Of a stretch of 64,000 bases of DNA, positions 48,775 to 60,299 are shown one piece after another. Within the stretch, counting starts at the first letter, position 1. Each line of letters opens with the position of its first letter. A model generated the notes under the pieces. The model ran no database searches. It was not told the DNA's origin and worked only from the letters and a program-made list of their open reading frames with translations. The position numbers were made by a program, and so were the translations under genes. The DNA is taken from NCBI GenBank assembly GCA_001599915.1, contig BCIG01000021.1, forward strand, positions 248,001 to 312,000, read 5' to 3'. This DNA comes from Symbiotaphrina buchneri. Its lineage: Eukaryota > Ascomycota > Symbiotaphrinales > Symbiotaphrinaceae.

Positions 48775-50084
48775 ATGGCGAGTGTGAGCATGATTGCCCT
48801 CTTCTCCAGATCCGACTCCCAATTAACTTGCTTCAAATAGCACGGTATTCCTCGAGTGAGCGGGGCAGAAGGCGGCCACGCTCGGTCCGAGAATGCTCGT
48901 CGAAAGGAGCTTCAGAAAATCGACGAGTATAGGGAATTAGTGGATCTGGTGAACCTCAAGGTACAAAAGTCCCCCAATCGTGTCATATGCGCGCCTAATT
49001 CCAAACACAGATCGCCGAACGGGAATATACCGCAGAGGTGCTGGCTCTTACTTCCCGACTGCTGCACCAGAATCCTGAGTACTATACTATTTGGAACCAT
49101 AGACGCCTGGTGCTTCTCCGTGGCCTGTTCCCATCTGCCAAGGATAATAACGTGTCGGAGGCTGTTCGCCATGACAGCATTCTTAGCCTTTTAACGGAGG
49201 ACCTACAGTTCCTAGTTCCACTTCTACGGAAATTCCCCAAATGCTACTGGATATGGAATCATCGATTGTGGCTGCTACAAGAATCCACCAGATCTTTACC
49301 TAAAGAGGTAGCAAGGAGGCTATGGCAAGATGAACTGGGTCTTGTAAGCAAGATGTTGGCGTTGGATAGCCGCAATTTTCACGGGTGGGGCTACCGGAGG
49401 ACGGTGGTTGCATATCTGGATGGCCTGCTTGCAGACCTTGGAGACGCGGCGACTGGGACGGTATCCGCCTCGAGGAAGAGCATGGTAGAAGAGGAATTTG
49501 CATACACTACGAAAATGATACGGACGAATCTATCGAACTTTTCGGCTTGGCATTATAGGGGGAAATTGATCCCCCGTCTGCTAGACGAACGACGTGCGGG
49601 CAATGAAGATCGGCAGAAATTCTTGGATGAAGGTAAGACAGTCTAGGAGGTGGCTTGCAGATTGCCCGGCTGACAGCGAGTGTGTTAAGAATTCGAGCTC
49701 ATCCTTGAAGCTCTTTACACTGATCCCTATGATCAATCATTATGGTTCTATCACCAGTCTTTGATTACTACGATAACACCGTCATGTCCACGGTCTGAGA
49801 GCATTACGCCTAATCTATCACATGAGCTCCGCATAAGCTACCTCAAACGAGAACTGGATGTCATCAATGAGCTACGTGAAGACGCGCAAGACTGCAAATA
49901 CATATATCAGGCACTTGTACAGTACAGCATATTGTATTGGCAGCTGGCAGGTAACAGGACGGAAGTGACGGGGAAAGAGGCCGAATCGTGGCTCAAGGAG
50001 CTCAGAGTTTTGGATCCTCTGAGGCTAGGAAGGTGGGAGGATCTCGAAGCTCAGCATTTGCGATTGGAGCGGGGCAGCGCATGA
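48775..50084 (+). CDS. BET4: Rab geranylgeranyltransferase alpha subunit (Bet4)
   Basis: Four exons: 48775-48783, 48841-48960, 49011-49632, 49690-50084; 381 aa. Bet4 with Bet2 attaches geranylgeranyl groups to Rab GTPases. The PPTA repeats are clear: NPEYYTIWNHRRLVLL, FPKCYWIWNHRLWLL, DSRNFHGWGYRRTVVAYL, NLSNFSAWHYRGKLIPRLL, DPYDQSLWFYHQSL. The first coding exon is only nine bases (Met-Ala-Ser) and joins in phase 0 to HGIPR, giving the MASHGIPR start typical of the fungal family; the 57-nt intron has donor GTGAGC and acceptor AATAG. The other introns are 50 and 57 nt. It is followed 370 bp later by TSC13 on the same strand. Confidence 0.92.
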
Positions 50085-50454
50085 CAGCGAGCCTGGCAAA
50101 GGCATGGTGCTTATTCATGTCTGGGGTCAGTCTCTCCAATTTTCAACAATTAAGTCCTGTGAAGATTGAAGAGATTGAACAATTCCGGGACCGCTTATAG
50201 CAATCATGATGTGCTTCCAGATTTTGTAGTGAAGATCATATTTCTAGACCCGCCTAATGTACCTACCGTGAATGACGCTAAGCGCTTCATAAGCGTCGGG
50301 CTGTTTGTCTGGTCGGTTGGCCGTGCTTGGCCCCACAACTTCCATCACACGTCTGGTAGAAACTCAACATCTTTGCAACTTCCGGCGCTTGATCTCTCAC
50401 CTAGCAAGCGTGTTTGGGAAGGCCAATTGCAGGTGTTATTTTCGCAAGACGAGA

Positions 50455-51494
50455 ATGGCGTCCAAGAACATTACGCTGGTTGTAAAGCCAAGAGGTAGGG
50501 CTTGCACATCGTCGCCTACTCAACAGCACGTCATGGCTAATTAACCCAGGCAAACCGATCAAGAAGCTGCCTCCGAATGCAGACATCACCCTTAGAGGCT
50601 CTGCTGCAGATCTGTACGAAACTGTCGCCGCGCAATCCGGTGTGTCCGTCCATCGATTGAGGATTACGAAAGCGAGCGATGGTAGTCTCGTACCTAACTC
50701 CAAGGCGGTCTCTGTCGAGAGCACTGGTCTGCGTGACCAGAGCTCAATATATGTCAAAGATCTTGGTAGGATCTACCATTGCATCTGCTAAACCGCGCGT
50801 GGGAACCAGCTAACCAGTTTCCTCGACAGGTCCCCAGATTGCGTGGCGCACAGTTTTTATCGTCGAATACCTCGGGCCCCTCCTGATCCACCCATTACTC
50901 TACTACCTCCAGCCTTACCTGTACAACACCGGCGGGAAGCCTCCGTCCGACCTGCAGACTCTGTCTTGCGTCCTGATTGTGGCACATTTCATCAAGCGGG
51001 AACTCGAGACACTGTTCGTACATAGGTTCTCGTCCGCGACCATGCCTGCACGGAATATCTTCAAAAACTCCGCTCATTATTGGCTTTTGTCTGGCCTCAA
51101 TATCGCGCTGTGGACATATATGCCCAGCTCACCCACTGCGCGCGCATCCGTCTCTGTCATTACGTACATTGGGCTCGCGTTGTTCGTCGTCGGCGAACTT
51201 GGAAACTTGTCCAGCCACCTGACTCTGCGAGGACTTCGGTCTAGCGGTGGCACTGAAAGAGGTATTCCCCAGGGCATCTTCTTTGACCTGGTGACATGCC
51301 CGAATTATATGTTCGAGACACTGGCCTGGATAGGCGTTTGGCTGGTCAACCGAAGTTTGAGCACAGGGATCTTCCTGATTGTGGCAGCAGGGCAAATGGC
51401 TGTATGGGCCAAAAAGAAGGAGCAGAGGCTGAGAAAAGATTTCCCTGACAAGTACAAAAAGAAGAGTCATGCCATGCTGCCCGGTCTCTACTAG
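50455..51494 (+). CDS. TSC13: Very-long-chain enoyl-CoA reductase (Tsc13)
   Basis: Three exons: 50455-50494, 50550-50765, 50830-51494; 306 aa. Tsc13 performs the last reduction of the ER fatty-acid elongation cycle, feeding sphingolipid synthesis. Residues 1-85 form the ubiquitin-like N-terminal domain of the family. The steroid 5-alpha-reductase-type membrane part has HFIKRELETLFVHRFS with the conserved Lys-Arg-Glu, NIFKNSAHYW, the catalytic-region motifs GIFFDLVTCPNYMFE, and ends KKKSHAMLPGLY with a Lys-rich ER-type tail. Both introns (55 and 64 nt) are phase 1. Start at 50455 (MASKNITLVVK) sits right after a gagaATGg context. Confidence 0.93.
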
Positions 51495-51979
51495 GGCATC
51501 GTTGGGTTTGATCCTCCACGACCTGGCGAGGCGCGGACCTGTCTACTCACGCAACACATATTCCGCATCTCGGTACCCTTCAAATATTGTAATAGTTGTA
51601 ATACCAACCTTACCTACATTCTAACCTACATCCTAAAAATTTCTTCCAATACTTGGGTCTATAGACGCCATCTTATTATTACGGGCGCATGCCGTACAGC
51701 CTCTCAAGATTCTAAGCTTCCCTGCACTTCTGATCTACTCAAAAAACAATCAGTGACGGAGGAACGTCAACAAGTAGAGCCATAGATGGATTTGGGGGAG
51801 ATGTCAGACAGCAGTTGGTACAAATAGGATCCACAGAGTATTTTCAGAACAGGTCTGTGTTGTGATTTGATGCATCATCATGTAGAATTGGCAGGACGTA
51901 ATGGAGAGAAGACAATCACTCACCGTCTTTTGAATGAAGAAGGACATGCACACATAATCGAAATTAGCTGGAGCTAAGC
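51495..51979. other. Convergent intergenic region TSC13 / histidine phosphatase
   Basis: About 485 bp between two 3' ends, containing ACCTTACCTACATTCTAACC near 51606 and AT-rich flank; no gene is supported. Confidence 0.4.
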
Positions 51980-52965
51980 CTATCCAACCTTTCTTTTCTT
52001 GAAGAAGGATTCAATGGAACGTTGACCATCGTCGAATCTGGCGCTACCGATGCCATTCCCGGTACGCTTCAAGCCAGCGAGATGCTCTTTGCTATTCACA
52101 GCGAGGATGGTAGAACGAACTCCAACTAGCGGCTTGAGGGAGTCGGCAACCAAATGTGGTCTTGTGCTGACCTCGCCGTCAGTCGTGGTGTTGTTGACGG
52201 TCTGCTGTGGATCCCGCCCCTCGCTCTGCGAGAGGTCAATTTCCAGAAACCCAGTGTTCGACCAACCACCCAGATATTCCAGGGATAAACCTCTGTCGAG
52301 GGCAGCCAGGCGGGGAGAGAAAGCCACACTCTTCGTAGGCAGTCGCCGGAGGAGACACTTCCACAGCACGGTTAGGATGATACCATGGGCCACGACGGCG
52401 ACAGTGAGACCTATAGAGCTCGGTTCGGACCTCAGAATGGGCAACAAATGTTCATCTAGAAACTGCTCCATCCGGCTCCTCATCGACTCCTTCGACTCTA
52501 CGTCCTTGAAACCGTCTTCTTCCCGATGGCTCTGCCGATGGAAGTCTTTCCCGGACTTGTTGTTGGACTCCTTTGGCCGTGCGAAGAATGGTTTAGCCTC
52601 ATAGAAGCCAAAGTCTTGCTCCCTGAGAAGGCTCAACTGGACTACAGGTGCTCCATGGACGAGCTCGACGTTCCGACCCCGATCCTCATTTCGAGCGATT
52701 CTGAGAGCATCCGCGGTTCTGCTGGCTCGCTGAAGATCAGATGAGAATATATGGGTAAACGTCAACCCTCGGTCAGCAAGATGCTGGCCCAGGCGCTGAG
52801 CTTGAAGCATTCCATGATTTGTGAGCGCAGAATCTGTAATCCCGGCGCTGGAGACGGAGCACAGACCGTGAGCAGGGGAGCGTCGGTTGGAGAAACCGGA
52901 TATGCTTACTATCGCCCTGCTACATTGTCGACTGTCTCCCCGTGCCGAATCAGGAACAACCTCAT
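51980..52965 (-). CDS. Histidine-phosphatase (phosphoglycerate-mutase-like) protein with C-terminal PIP-box
   Basis: Two exons, 52910-52965 and 51980-52847; 307 aa. Histidine-phosphatase superfamily: phospho-His motif LIRHGETVDN at residues 5-14, then across a 62-nt intron AGITDSALTNHG, FSSDLQRASRTADA, the acid-bearing LLREQDFGFYEAKPF, and the second His in VAVVAHGIILTVLW. A charged insert (about residues 140-170) and a C-terminal extension of about 90 residues distinguish it from glycolytic mutase. The last residues read QRSIESFFKKRKVG, a consensus PCNA-binding PIP-box plus a basic nuclear signal. The substrate is unknown. The acceptor at 52848 was chosen because it gives the family join GRYAGITDS in phase. 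Confidence 0.87.
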
Positions 52966-53783
52966 GCCATCCAACTGATGCGGCGCGGCGCTCAGTGTGA
53001 TTGGGCTTTTGGATTTTGGCAGCGTCAGAGCTGAACGATGCTGTGACGGTAGACTCAGTGTGAACAAGATGCAAGATGCGTTAAGCTATGTTCGGCCTAA
53101 TCATATGGGATTGTTAGGAGTAAGGTAACTTACGGTAGATACGGTACTCGTACGAACTAAGCTCGTGAGGTACGGTACGAGTCGAGGTTGCCCCCTTTAA
53201 TCACTGCTCCACGGGAATCTTCTTATAGGTCAAGTCAATCACAGTGTCGATTCAAGGTAGTATTATGTTGCCTAACTAAGGTAAGGTACCTTATGAATTG
53301 GGCTATGGCCGACACGTTTGCCCTGCTTCGAAAGGCCAGGAGGGAGGGAGAGAGGAACAACCTCGCAAGCTTGTCAACCATACGACCTGATCTAACATTC
53401 ACACTTCATCCAGTTCGACTTGCACTCTCCTTCTTTACCCTAAAAGTCCTGCCTTTATCATCTTTCTTATCCATGGCCTCACCTCTCTTTTAAAGCCGCA
53501 TCTTCTTCCCATCGGCCTTGGTCATGCCTGACCGGAGGCATCGTTATGCTTCCAATCCCACGCACTTCCTTTCCTTCCCGTTCCAGCTCAGTCAACAAAC
53601 AAAACTCTCTCTGTCCTTCTGCGTCTGATGCCTCGCATTTCTCTTTCTAAAATATTCTATAGACAATGCTGCTTCAAATAGCATATTCTTCTCATTTCAT
53701 GCCGAGGATCTCTTTAAGAATACAGTTGTCTGCCCATCATCCCACCATCCCACCCAAGTTCGAGGTTAGCTCTTCTCATAACA
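52966..53783. promoter_or_regulatory. Divergent promoter phosphatase / triple zinc-cluster gene
   Basis: About 820 bp. It has a GTAC-rich cluster at about 53120-53185 in which ACTCGTAC and GTACGAGT form an inverted pair, AAGGTAAGGTACC at 53278-53290, and CT-rich leader sequence from about 53520 to 53660. Short open frames look non-coding. Confidence 0.45.
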
Positions 53784-55614
53784 ATGATGGAGCAGAGCGG
53801 AATTGTCGATATGGCTGGGGTGGATGTTCCGTCAGCTTTACCTGCTGCGAAGTATTTCTTACGTGTGACTCCACGGCTGAACAATAGAGACATCTCGACC
53901 TGGTTAGACACTGACCAGAGTGGTGATTACCAACCTCAGGCGAAAACCGACGTTCCAGAACGCCCCAAGAAAAGGTTCATGCCCACGAACCTAGGGCCCC
54001 GGCCGAGGGAGAATTTTAAGAAGCCCCGAATCAGCACTTGGCTGAGCGGAAGGCAGCGCGGGGACAGTCTTCTGGTCACGTTCAAGTTTGTTTCGGGCGC
54101 CGCGAGACATGATTTACGGAATTATCCTGCAGGCCCCTCAGCATACGAAAGTGCTAGCGATTCGCCCGATAGTATTGATGATTGCCTAACATCGCGCTCG
54201 ACCAGTACTTCTCTTACCACCTTCCAGACAAGTATTTCCGGGAATTTCGGAGACGACAGCCGAGCTTCTGGTCCGTCTGAAATTGGAAAACTTCTTCGGC
54301 CCCGTCTTAGAGCGATCACATCACAACATCAACCCGACAGCTCTTCCACTGGTCTATCGGATAGGCACGGCTGTAAAGCTTGCCTTGAGCTGAGGCAAAT
54401 TTGTCCCTTGGTGGAAGACAATTCCGCGTACCCATGCAACTTATGCGTGGAAGATGGCTGTGAGTGTGAACTAATTGTTCCACCAGCTAGGAAACGCGGC
54501 TGTGAACAATGTCGCACGAGGCGAATTAAATGCTCCTACCGCAATGGTGGGGACCATGGCAAACCGTGCGCAAGTTGTGAACGTGCTGGCCTACACTGTT
54601 GCGGGACCAGAGCTGGTCCGCGTCAGACGGACCCAGTTCATCCCAACTCCTGAAAGACCACATCTGGCATGCTCGTCCTGCCGACGTGGTAAACGTTACT
54701 GCTCGTTGAACAATCTATCGCTCCGGCCTCCTTGCAAGTCATGCTCACGGAGTGGGACTGCATGCACGTTCGAGAAGTTGGTCAAACCGCTATCCGAAAA
54801 AGGAAAGTCTTCCAAGGAGGTCAAGATACAATCAGGAGGGATCCCTGACACCGACCGGCTTTCCGCTGAGCAAAGGAGTGATCCGTTGGAGAATAACGGG
54901 TCGAATTATGTGGACGATATAGCACTAGTATATGGACCGCAAGAGCTTGGGCTAGCTAAGGTGATGCGGACATGTTTCGCGCATCCCATCGAGTTGAACT
55001 ATGATCCACCGGAAGACGGCACGGATCCGTGCCACTGGTGTGAGAGGGCATCATTTGGTATATATGGCTATGGTGCAGTGATCGCCGAGGTCAAATGTTC
55101 GCACCCTGGACAGGGGTATATAGAACTATCCGGTGGACATCATCAGCAAGGTGGCAAGGACCCTGGCAGGATGTGCTACAAGTGCACAAATGCTAGGGTC
55201 TTAATCCTGACTTGCAATAGTCATGATATCCACGAAATCGAGAATGTGGATGTGGACAGTTTCGATTACGGAGCTGCTTACGACGAGCTCGAGTCTGGAC
55301 CAAGAGACCCTTCGAGTCCGGCTTGTAGGTATTGGTGCACCATCTGCGCGTCGCCTGCATTCTACAGATGCTGCAAGAAGAATTCGGAGTTAAATGGTCT
55401 CGATTTCGGTCTTTCACATCAGAATGGCTGCGGACTCACTCTTTGCGAAGAGTGTGCTATAGAGCTGGTGCAGGAACAGAAAGGCAACCTGGCCATGATG
55501 ATCGACCAGCTATTCTTCGGCAAGCAAGTAGAAGGAAGCCGTGTCCTCCGTGCCGATGCAACTTTCTTATCGCCGAAGGGTTTGGTTATGAGACATTTCT
55601 TGGGGCTGGTATGA
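53784..55614 (+). pseudogene. Triple Zn2Cys6 zinc-cluster protein; frame changes once
   Basis: Two overlapping frames (53784-54653 and 54475-55614) make one protein of about 609 aa once a single surplus base near 54600-54670 is allowed for; the total span is 1831 nt, one over a multiple of three. It has three perfect C-X2-C-X6-C-X10/11-C-X2-C-X6-C clusters: at 54372-54467, at 54501-54599 (with basic CRTRRIKC) and at 54670-54765 (with CRRGKRYC). Further Cys/His pairs follow (CHWCERA, CYKCTNARVLILTC, WCTICASPAFYRCC, CGLTLCEEC). I believe this matches an uncharacterised ascomycete family of C6-finger proteins; function is not known, DNA binding is inferred. No plausible intron repairs the frame without losing conserved Cys. 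Marked as possibly broken, but an assembly error is equally possible. Confidence 0.62.
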
Positions 55615-55761
55615 AAAGGGATGCATGAGGTCCAAGGCCCGTTACTTGAACGAATCACTTGGTCTGCTGAGGACCCCCAAGTACCCACACTTTGGATCCG
55701 GTGCAGAACAAGTTAGTCTCTGTCACTTTGGCTCCATTGTATCTCCAAGGCAATAGAAAGA

Positions 55762-56868
55762 TTAGCGCGATATCAAATTGTCTTTGGAAACGGAAGCTGC
55801 TTCTTCATTGGTACTATTGATGACGCAATCAACTTCATGCCTTGGCCGAGGTCTGCTCTCTAGATTGCCCACCATCCTTTCCATTATCTGCAATATCTCT
55901 CTCAGGAAGCGCTGCTTTGCTTGATGTCTAGCGAACTTTGTTTCACGCCTCCCTGGACTCGCCATACTTGCCATCCTGTGACATCTTGGCTTGAGGTGAG
56001 ATGTCGCTGGCGGCTTTCTCGTCAGCCATTCAATGAATGTTAGCTTTCTATTCTTGTTGGTAGTCTTGCTGTTTGATGATAGACGGCCCCCCTCCTCAGC
56101 AACATGCCCGCTTCTGTTTCCATAAGATGTAGGAGACCTCAAGCTCTCTTGCTTTTGACATTCCAGAACATCGTCGCTTTCCGCAACCGGTCTTCTGATC
56201 CCTCTGTCCCTCTTGGTCTTCTGGCATTTTGCTCCATAACTCTTTTCCGTTGCTCTACTGGGGGGATCAGCTACGTCAGTCGGTACCATACTAGGTGACT
56301 GTGCGTCTAGGCTGTTGCCCTCAAGAGCAACAGACAGCCTTGCCTTTCCCGAGCTTCTTCGTTCTAGTTCGTACTCCACAAGCTCGCCGATATAGGCTCT
56401 GATACCTTTTCTAATAGAGAACTTCGGCCTTCCAAACTCGTCCACCCCATTGCGTCTATGTGCCCGTCCATGCGGCTTTCCACCTTTGGAGTCAGCGCTG
56501 CCGTTTCCCTTTCTTTCCTACTCGAAGATCTTGCTGTGCACCCCTGTACCCTCCTCCTTGATGCCTGTAGAGGCCTTGCTCATCCCCCCAGCCATGCCTT
56601 TCCGCTTCAGAAGACACCACCACACCGGAGACTGATAATGTACCTGGGAGGGTTCCTCAGCAAAGGTAAACGCTGGGTCGAGTGGTGCTTCCGATGCCTC
56701 CAGGCAGAAGTTGTCTGCACCTTGAATAACACACAAAGATGTCGTATCAAGGCTCTTGTGAGTGGAGCAAATGCCTAGGACTATTGGAAGAGCAAGTGCT
56801 ATCTGTCGAGTTGGTATCCTTCTTTCAGGGCAGGAGTCGTCTCTAGGAAGTGCTCTGATGCACGTCCC
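55762..56868 (-). CDS. Unknown basic protein; start not found
   Basis: Two frame segments on the minus strand, 56522-56868 and 55762-56455, join in phase through a 66-nt intron (donor GA|GTAGGA, acceptor CACATAG, CTGAC branch) that removes an in-frame TAG. The product would be at least 346 aa. The first part contains QVHYQSPVWWCLLKRKG, the second FGRPKFSIRKGIRAYIGELV and many Arg/Lys-rich stretches, ending after VDCVINSTNEE. I recognise no family. No ATG occurs near the beginning of the open stretch (stop at 56869-56871), so a 5' exon is missing from the model or the gene is decayed. Its neighbour, 147 bp away and convergent, is the zinc-cluster gene. Confidence 0.45.
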
Positions 56869-57351
56869 TTACTTGTTCAATGATTGCGAGTCTAATCAGG
56901 AACGATCACATCAGTGATGGGCAGCTGAATCACGAGGACCGAGCACAGATGTAGCAATTAATATTGGACTTCACAGCCTTGAGGAATCATCCACGACCGC
57001 ATAGAACTGGGTGATGTCATTTTCCGGGGCTTTCCTTGGGCGAGTTCACAGAACCCCATTGAGGGATAAGAGCACATGCCAGTCAAAGCCGACGGGCCAG
57101 CGAAAGGATACCAGCTTGTTTGCGTAAGTAGCTAGCTAGACCTTGGCAGGCTCATTCTGCCGTCAGCAATTTCTACCGTGCTCTTGTGCCATTATCAGAG
57201 AATATCATCAAGTCGGGGGTAGTCTGCCGCATTGCCAACCAGTCGTAAGTCAAACATTCGATTGCGCTCCAAGCACACTCCGAGACATGCAATGCACAAG
57301 AAAAGCCGGTAATACGAGTATACAGTAATCATTTGAGATGTCTGACCGCAG
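56869..57351. other. Gap between unknown gene and TBC gene
   Basis: About 480 bp; it would hold any missing 5' exon and the promoter of the unknown gene, and the 3' flank of the TBC gene. No further feature is visible. Confidence 0.35.
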
Positions 57352-60299
57352 TCAGTTCTCGATCGCTTTCCGAAGATCGTTCCACTTCTGCTTGAGCGTC
57401 TCATAGTTTCCGTTGACCTGCATAACCCGTAACGTCAGTTCGTCGATGCTAAGTTGTGTAGGTGAGAAACAGCTCACCTCAGCGTATTGCATCTTGGTCT
57501 CCACTAGATCCTTCTCCATCTCCGCCATCTGTTCCTCCAGGGCTCGGTTTTCGTTATGTACTTCAAGATTTCGTTTCATTATGCGGTCCATATCTTCCCG
57601 CAGTCTCTCCTCGATTTCTTGCGGCTGTCGCTCGACGATAGCCCGCAATTCGGCCACTTGACTTTTCAGGCTCTCGTTCTCGTCTTTAAGTTCTTCGTTT
57701 TGGACCTTCGTTCGCACTAGATCCGAGGCTACCTTTACATGTTCGGTATCGAAGGTTTCTGCTCGCTCTTCGAGTGTACGGACTTTAAGCGTAAGAGACA
57801 TATTAGCCGTCTTCAAAGACTCTATTTCTGCTTCCCGCTCGCGTTCGATGCGTAGCTTCTCTTCCCACTCTGCAGTATATGCTTTGAGAGTCTCGGGTGT
57901 GATTTTCACGGCGCAGGCATCCTGCACAAGTATATCGGCTCTGTAGACTTCCTTATCAACTCCACCAGAGCTCCCAAAAAAACCAGACTCAAGTACGCTG
58001 GACGCAGTCGGAGCCTGGTCGATATAGACGTCAAACAAACGTTCTTTGAGGAAAGTAGTCAGTTGAGCCATGTCGTTCATCTGCAGCAGTGTCTGAGCAT
58101 TCTTCTGCATCAATACGATCCCAAATTTCAAAATGGCACCTTCAAGGCCCTCGCTCAGTATCAGATCGTATACTCGTAGTACTAGCTGGAGGGGAAACCG
58201 ATAAACGAATAGGGTCAGAAACCATTGAGTGGCATAGAGCTGTGGGCTCACACCACGCCGGTGCAAGTGGCAGTATAGAGCGGGTTCCATGTCTTCCAAT
58301 AGCCGTTCAAACTGATATAGGTGGAGATGAAGGCCAGGCATGTCCTGAATGAACATGTCTCGGAGATGATAGTGGTTCATCAGCCGAACGAGTAGGCAAA
58401 ATGCTTCTTCTTCTGGCATCTGCAGGACGTTAGAAATCACATATGGAAAACGGTAAAATCCCATACATTGAATAGTAGCGGCATAACGAGAAAGTTCATG
58501 CCTTGTGCGTAGCCCACGCCTTCGTCGAATAGAGCATAAGCCTTGCATACCCCGAATAGACCGTCCTGCAGTCCTGCAGCGACCGCATATTTGGAATAGC
58601 TCGTTCTGGCGCCCATGTCACGCCGAATGGTCTTTTCTAGCTTTTGCAATGCTGCGGCATCCGCTTTAGCCCTCGCCTTCCTCTCTTCTTGCAGTTGCTC
58701 TTGGAGCTTTCGGAGAGCCTCCTCGTCTTTGTGCTGGGAGAGGGTAGGCGACATGATACCATTCGCCGCTGTTGTCGCCGGTGTAGATTGCCCAGATCGG
58801 GTGGATGACGCCGAGGAAGGCATTGAGTCCTTATCCACGTGATTACCATTGACATGACCATTCATACCATCTTGCCTTCCGACCGACGAGTTAGAGCCAC
58901 TATGTCTGTCCTTGTCATTCTCGGTCCCGCGAGCAACGAGATCCCTATATACTCCCTCCAGTTCCTCGTTTTTGCTTTGTGCCAAGACTTGCCATACAAC
59001 GCCCCTGATGGCGCTGGGGATGCCGGCAGCTATAGCCTTATTTAGTTCCTCAGGGCTGGTTCGGGCAACAGCAGCAGGGCCCTCGTAGACCACCGATTGC
59101 CATAAATCCCAATCCACAGGTGCGGCAGGATCTGCCAGAGCTGACGGACCAGCAGACACCCCGGAAGCGGTACCTGGAGCTAATTTCGGATCGAGGGTAG
59201 GGGGCAGTGGGCTCCTTGGCGACGATACCTCCACGTTATGATGATAAGGAAGGGCCCCTTCTCGTTCGTCTGCCAGGCTTGTGGGACTTCCGACGCCGAT
59301 ACCAAGGCCAGTGCTTCGACCTACAAGTCCTGCAATTGCACCCCCAACTCCACCAGAAGCGCTATTATCATCACCGCCGAGGGATAGTATACCCGCTTCT
59401 TCCCTCATTCGAAGGAGTTTGAAGCGGTCTCTAAGGCTATTTCGACCGGAGTTTCTCTGATGCTGACCGGAACCGTCTGAATCGTGACCTTCTTCAAGTC
59501 GAGTCACCATGAGCTCCGGGTTACTACCAACGGTGGCCAGGGACGAAGCAGTGTTCCGTCGATCGTGGTTATATGCAGCATTGGATGATTGAGGGGATGT
59601 GACTTCTTTCGGACCGGAGCCTCCCCTGGAAAGCCAGGAGAAAGGGCTCGTTAGCTTCCGAGCAGGTGGGGGAGCGGGTGTTGGCGCATTCGTTTTCTCA
59701 TGAAGTGGCGGTGGAGGAGGAGGTGGACTCCATGGAACCGAGGGCAGGTTAGCTGAAAGCCCCTGTAATTTGGAGCCCCCATTGGACTCCGCACGGGGCG
59801 GTGGTCTTGGAGGCAGATTCGGGTTGGGAGACGATCCGAGACCCTCTGAGCCGTCTGCTTCCAAATTGACTTCATCCAGTGACGTTATCGATATTCTGTG
59901 GGAAGAGATGTGAGGCATCGTGGAAGGCAACTTTCCCGATTCTGAATAACCATGCTCTTGCGAAGCACCACCATCCCCAACATCTTCACCGGTCGATAAT
60001 TCAAGGTTGACGGAAGCGAGGGGCTTCGTTGTGGACGCAGAGGATGGGCGGCGTTCAGTAAGAGATCTGGCCGAAGATTTAGGTGAGCCCTGGCGACTTT
60101 CGGTCTCGGAAGCAGAGCTGGAAGCCATATCTGGCGCATCTTCGAAGGTCTCCTGTAATTGTACGTTAGCTGCGTGAGCAAGTGCCTTATCTGCTCACGC
60201 CAGCAGATTGTCACTTACGCCTTCGCCAGAAACGTCTGCGCTTGAGACTTTCGGGTCTGATTGCTCAGGCGAGAGGCTGCCGTGACTGTCCTCGGCCAT
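57352..60299 (-). CDS. TBC-domain Rab GTPase-activating protein, Gyp5-like
   Basis: Four exons: 60219-60299, 58467-60152, 57478-58419, 57352-57417; 924 aa. The N-terminal 330 residues are acidic, Ser/Pro-rich, with a proline run (SPPPPPPPL) near residue 155. The TBC domain follows (from about IAAGIPSAIRGVVWQVLAQS) and contains both catalytic fingers, IRRDMGARTSY with the Arg and GYAQGMNFL with the Gln, so it should be an active GAP. A linker of about 90 residues rich in Ser and coiled coil splits the domain. The last 240 residues form a long coiled coil, as in Gyp5/Gyl1, which act on Sec4/Ypt1 at sites of polarised growth. Introns are 66, 47 and 60 nt; the 60-nt one (57418-57477) has no in-frame stop. 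Confidence 0.9.

Noticed and set aside
54600-54660. A very short intron (about 11-41 nt) to repair the zinc-cluster gene
   Set aside because: No candidate has both a workable length and the right phase without deleting conserved residues.
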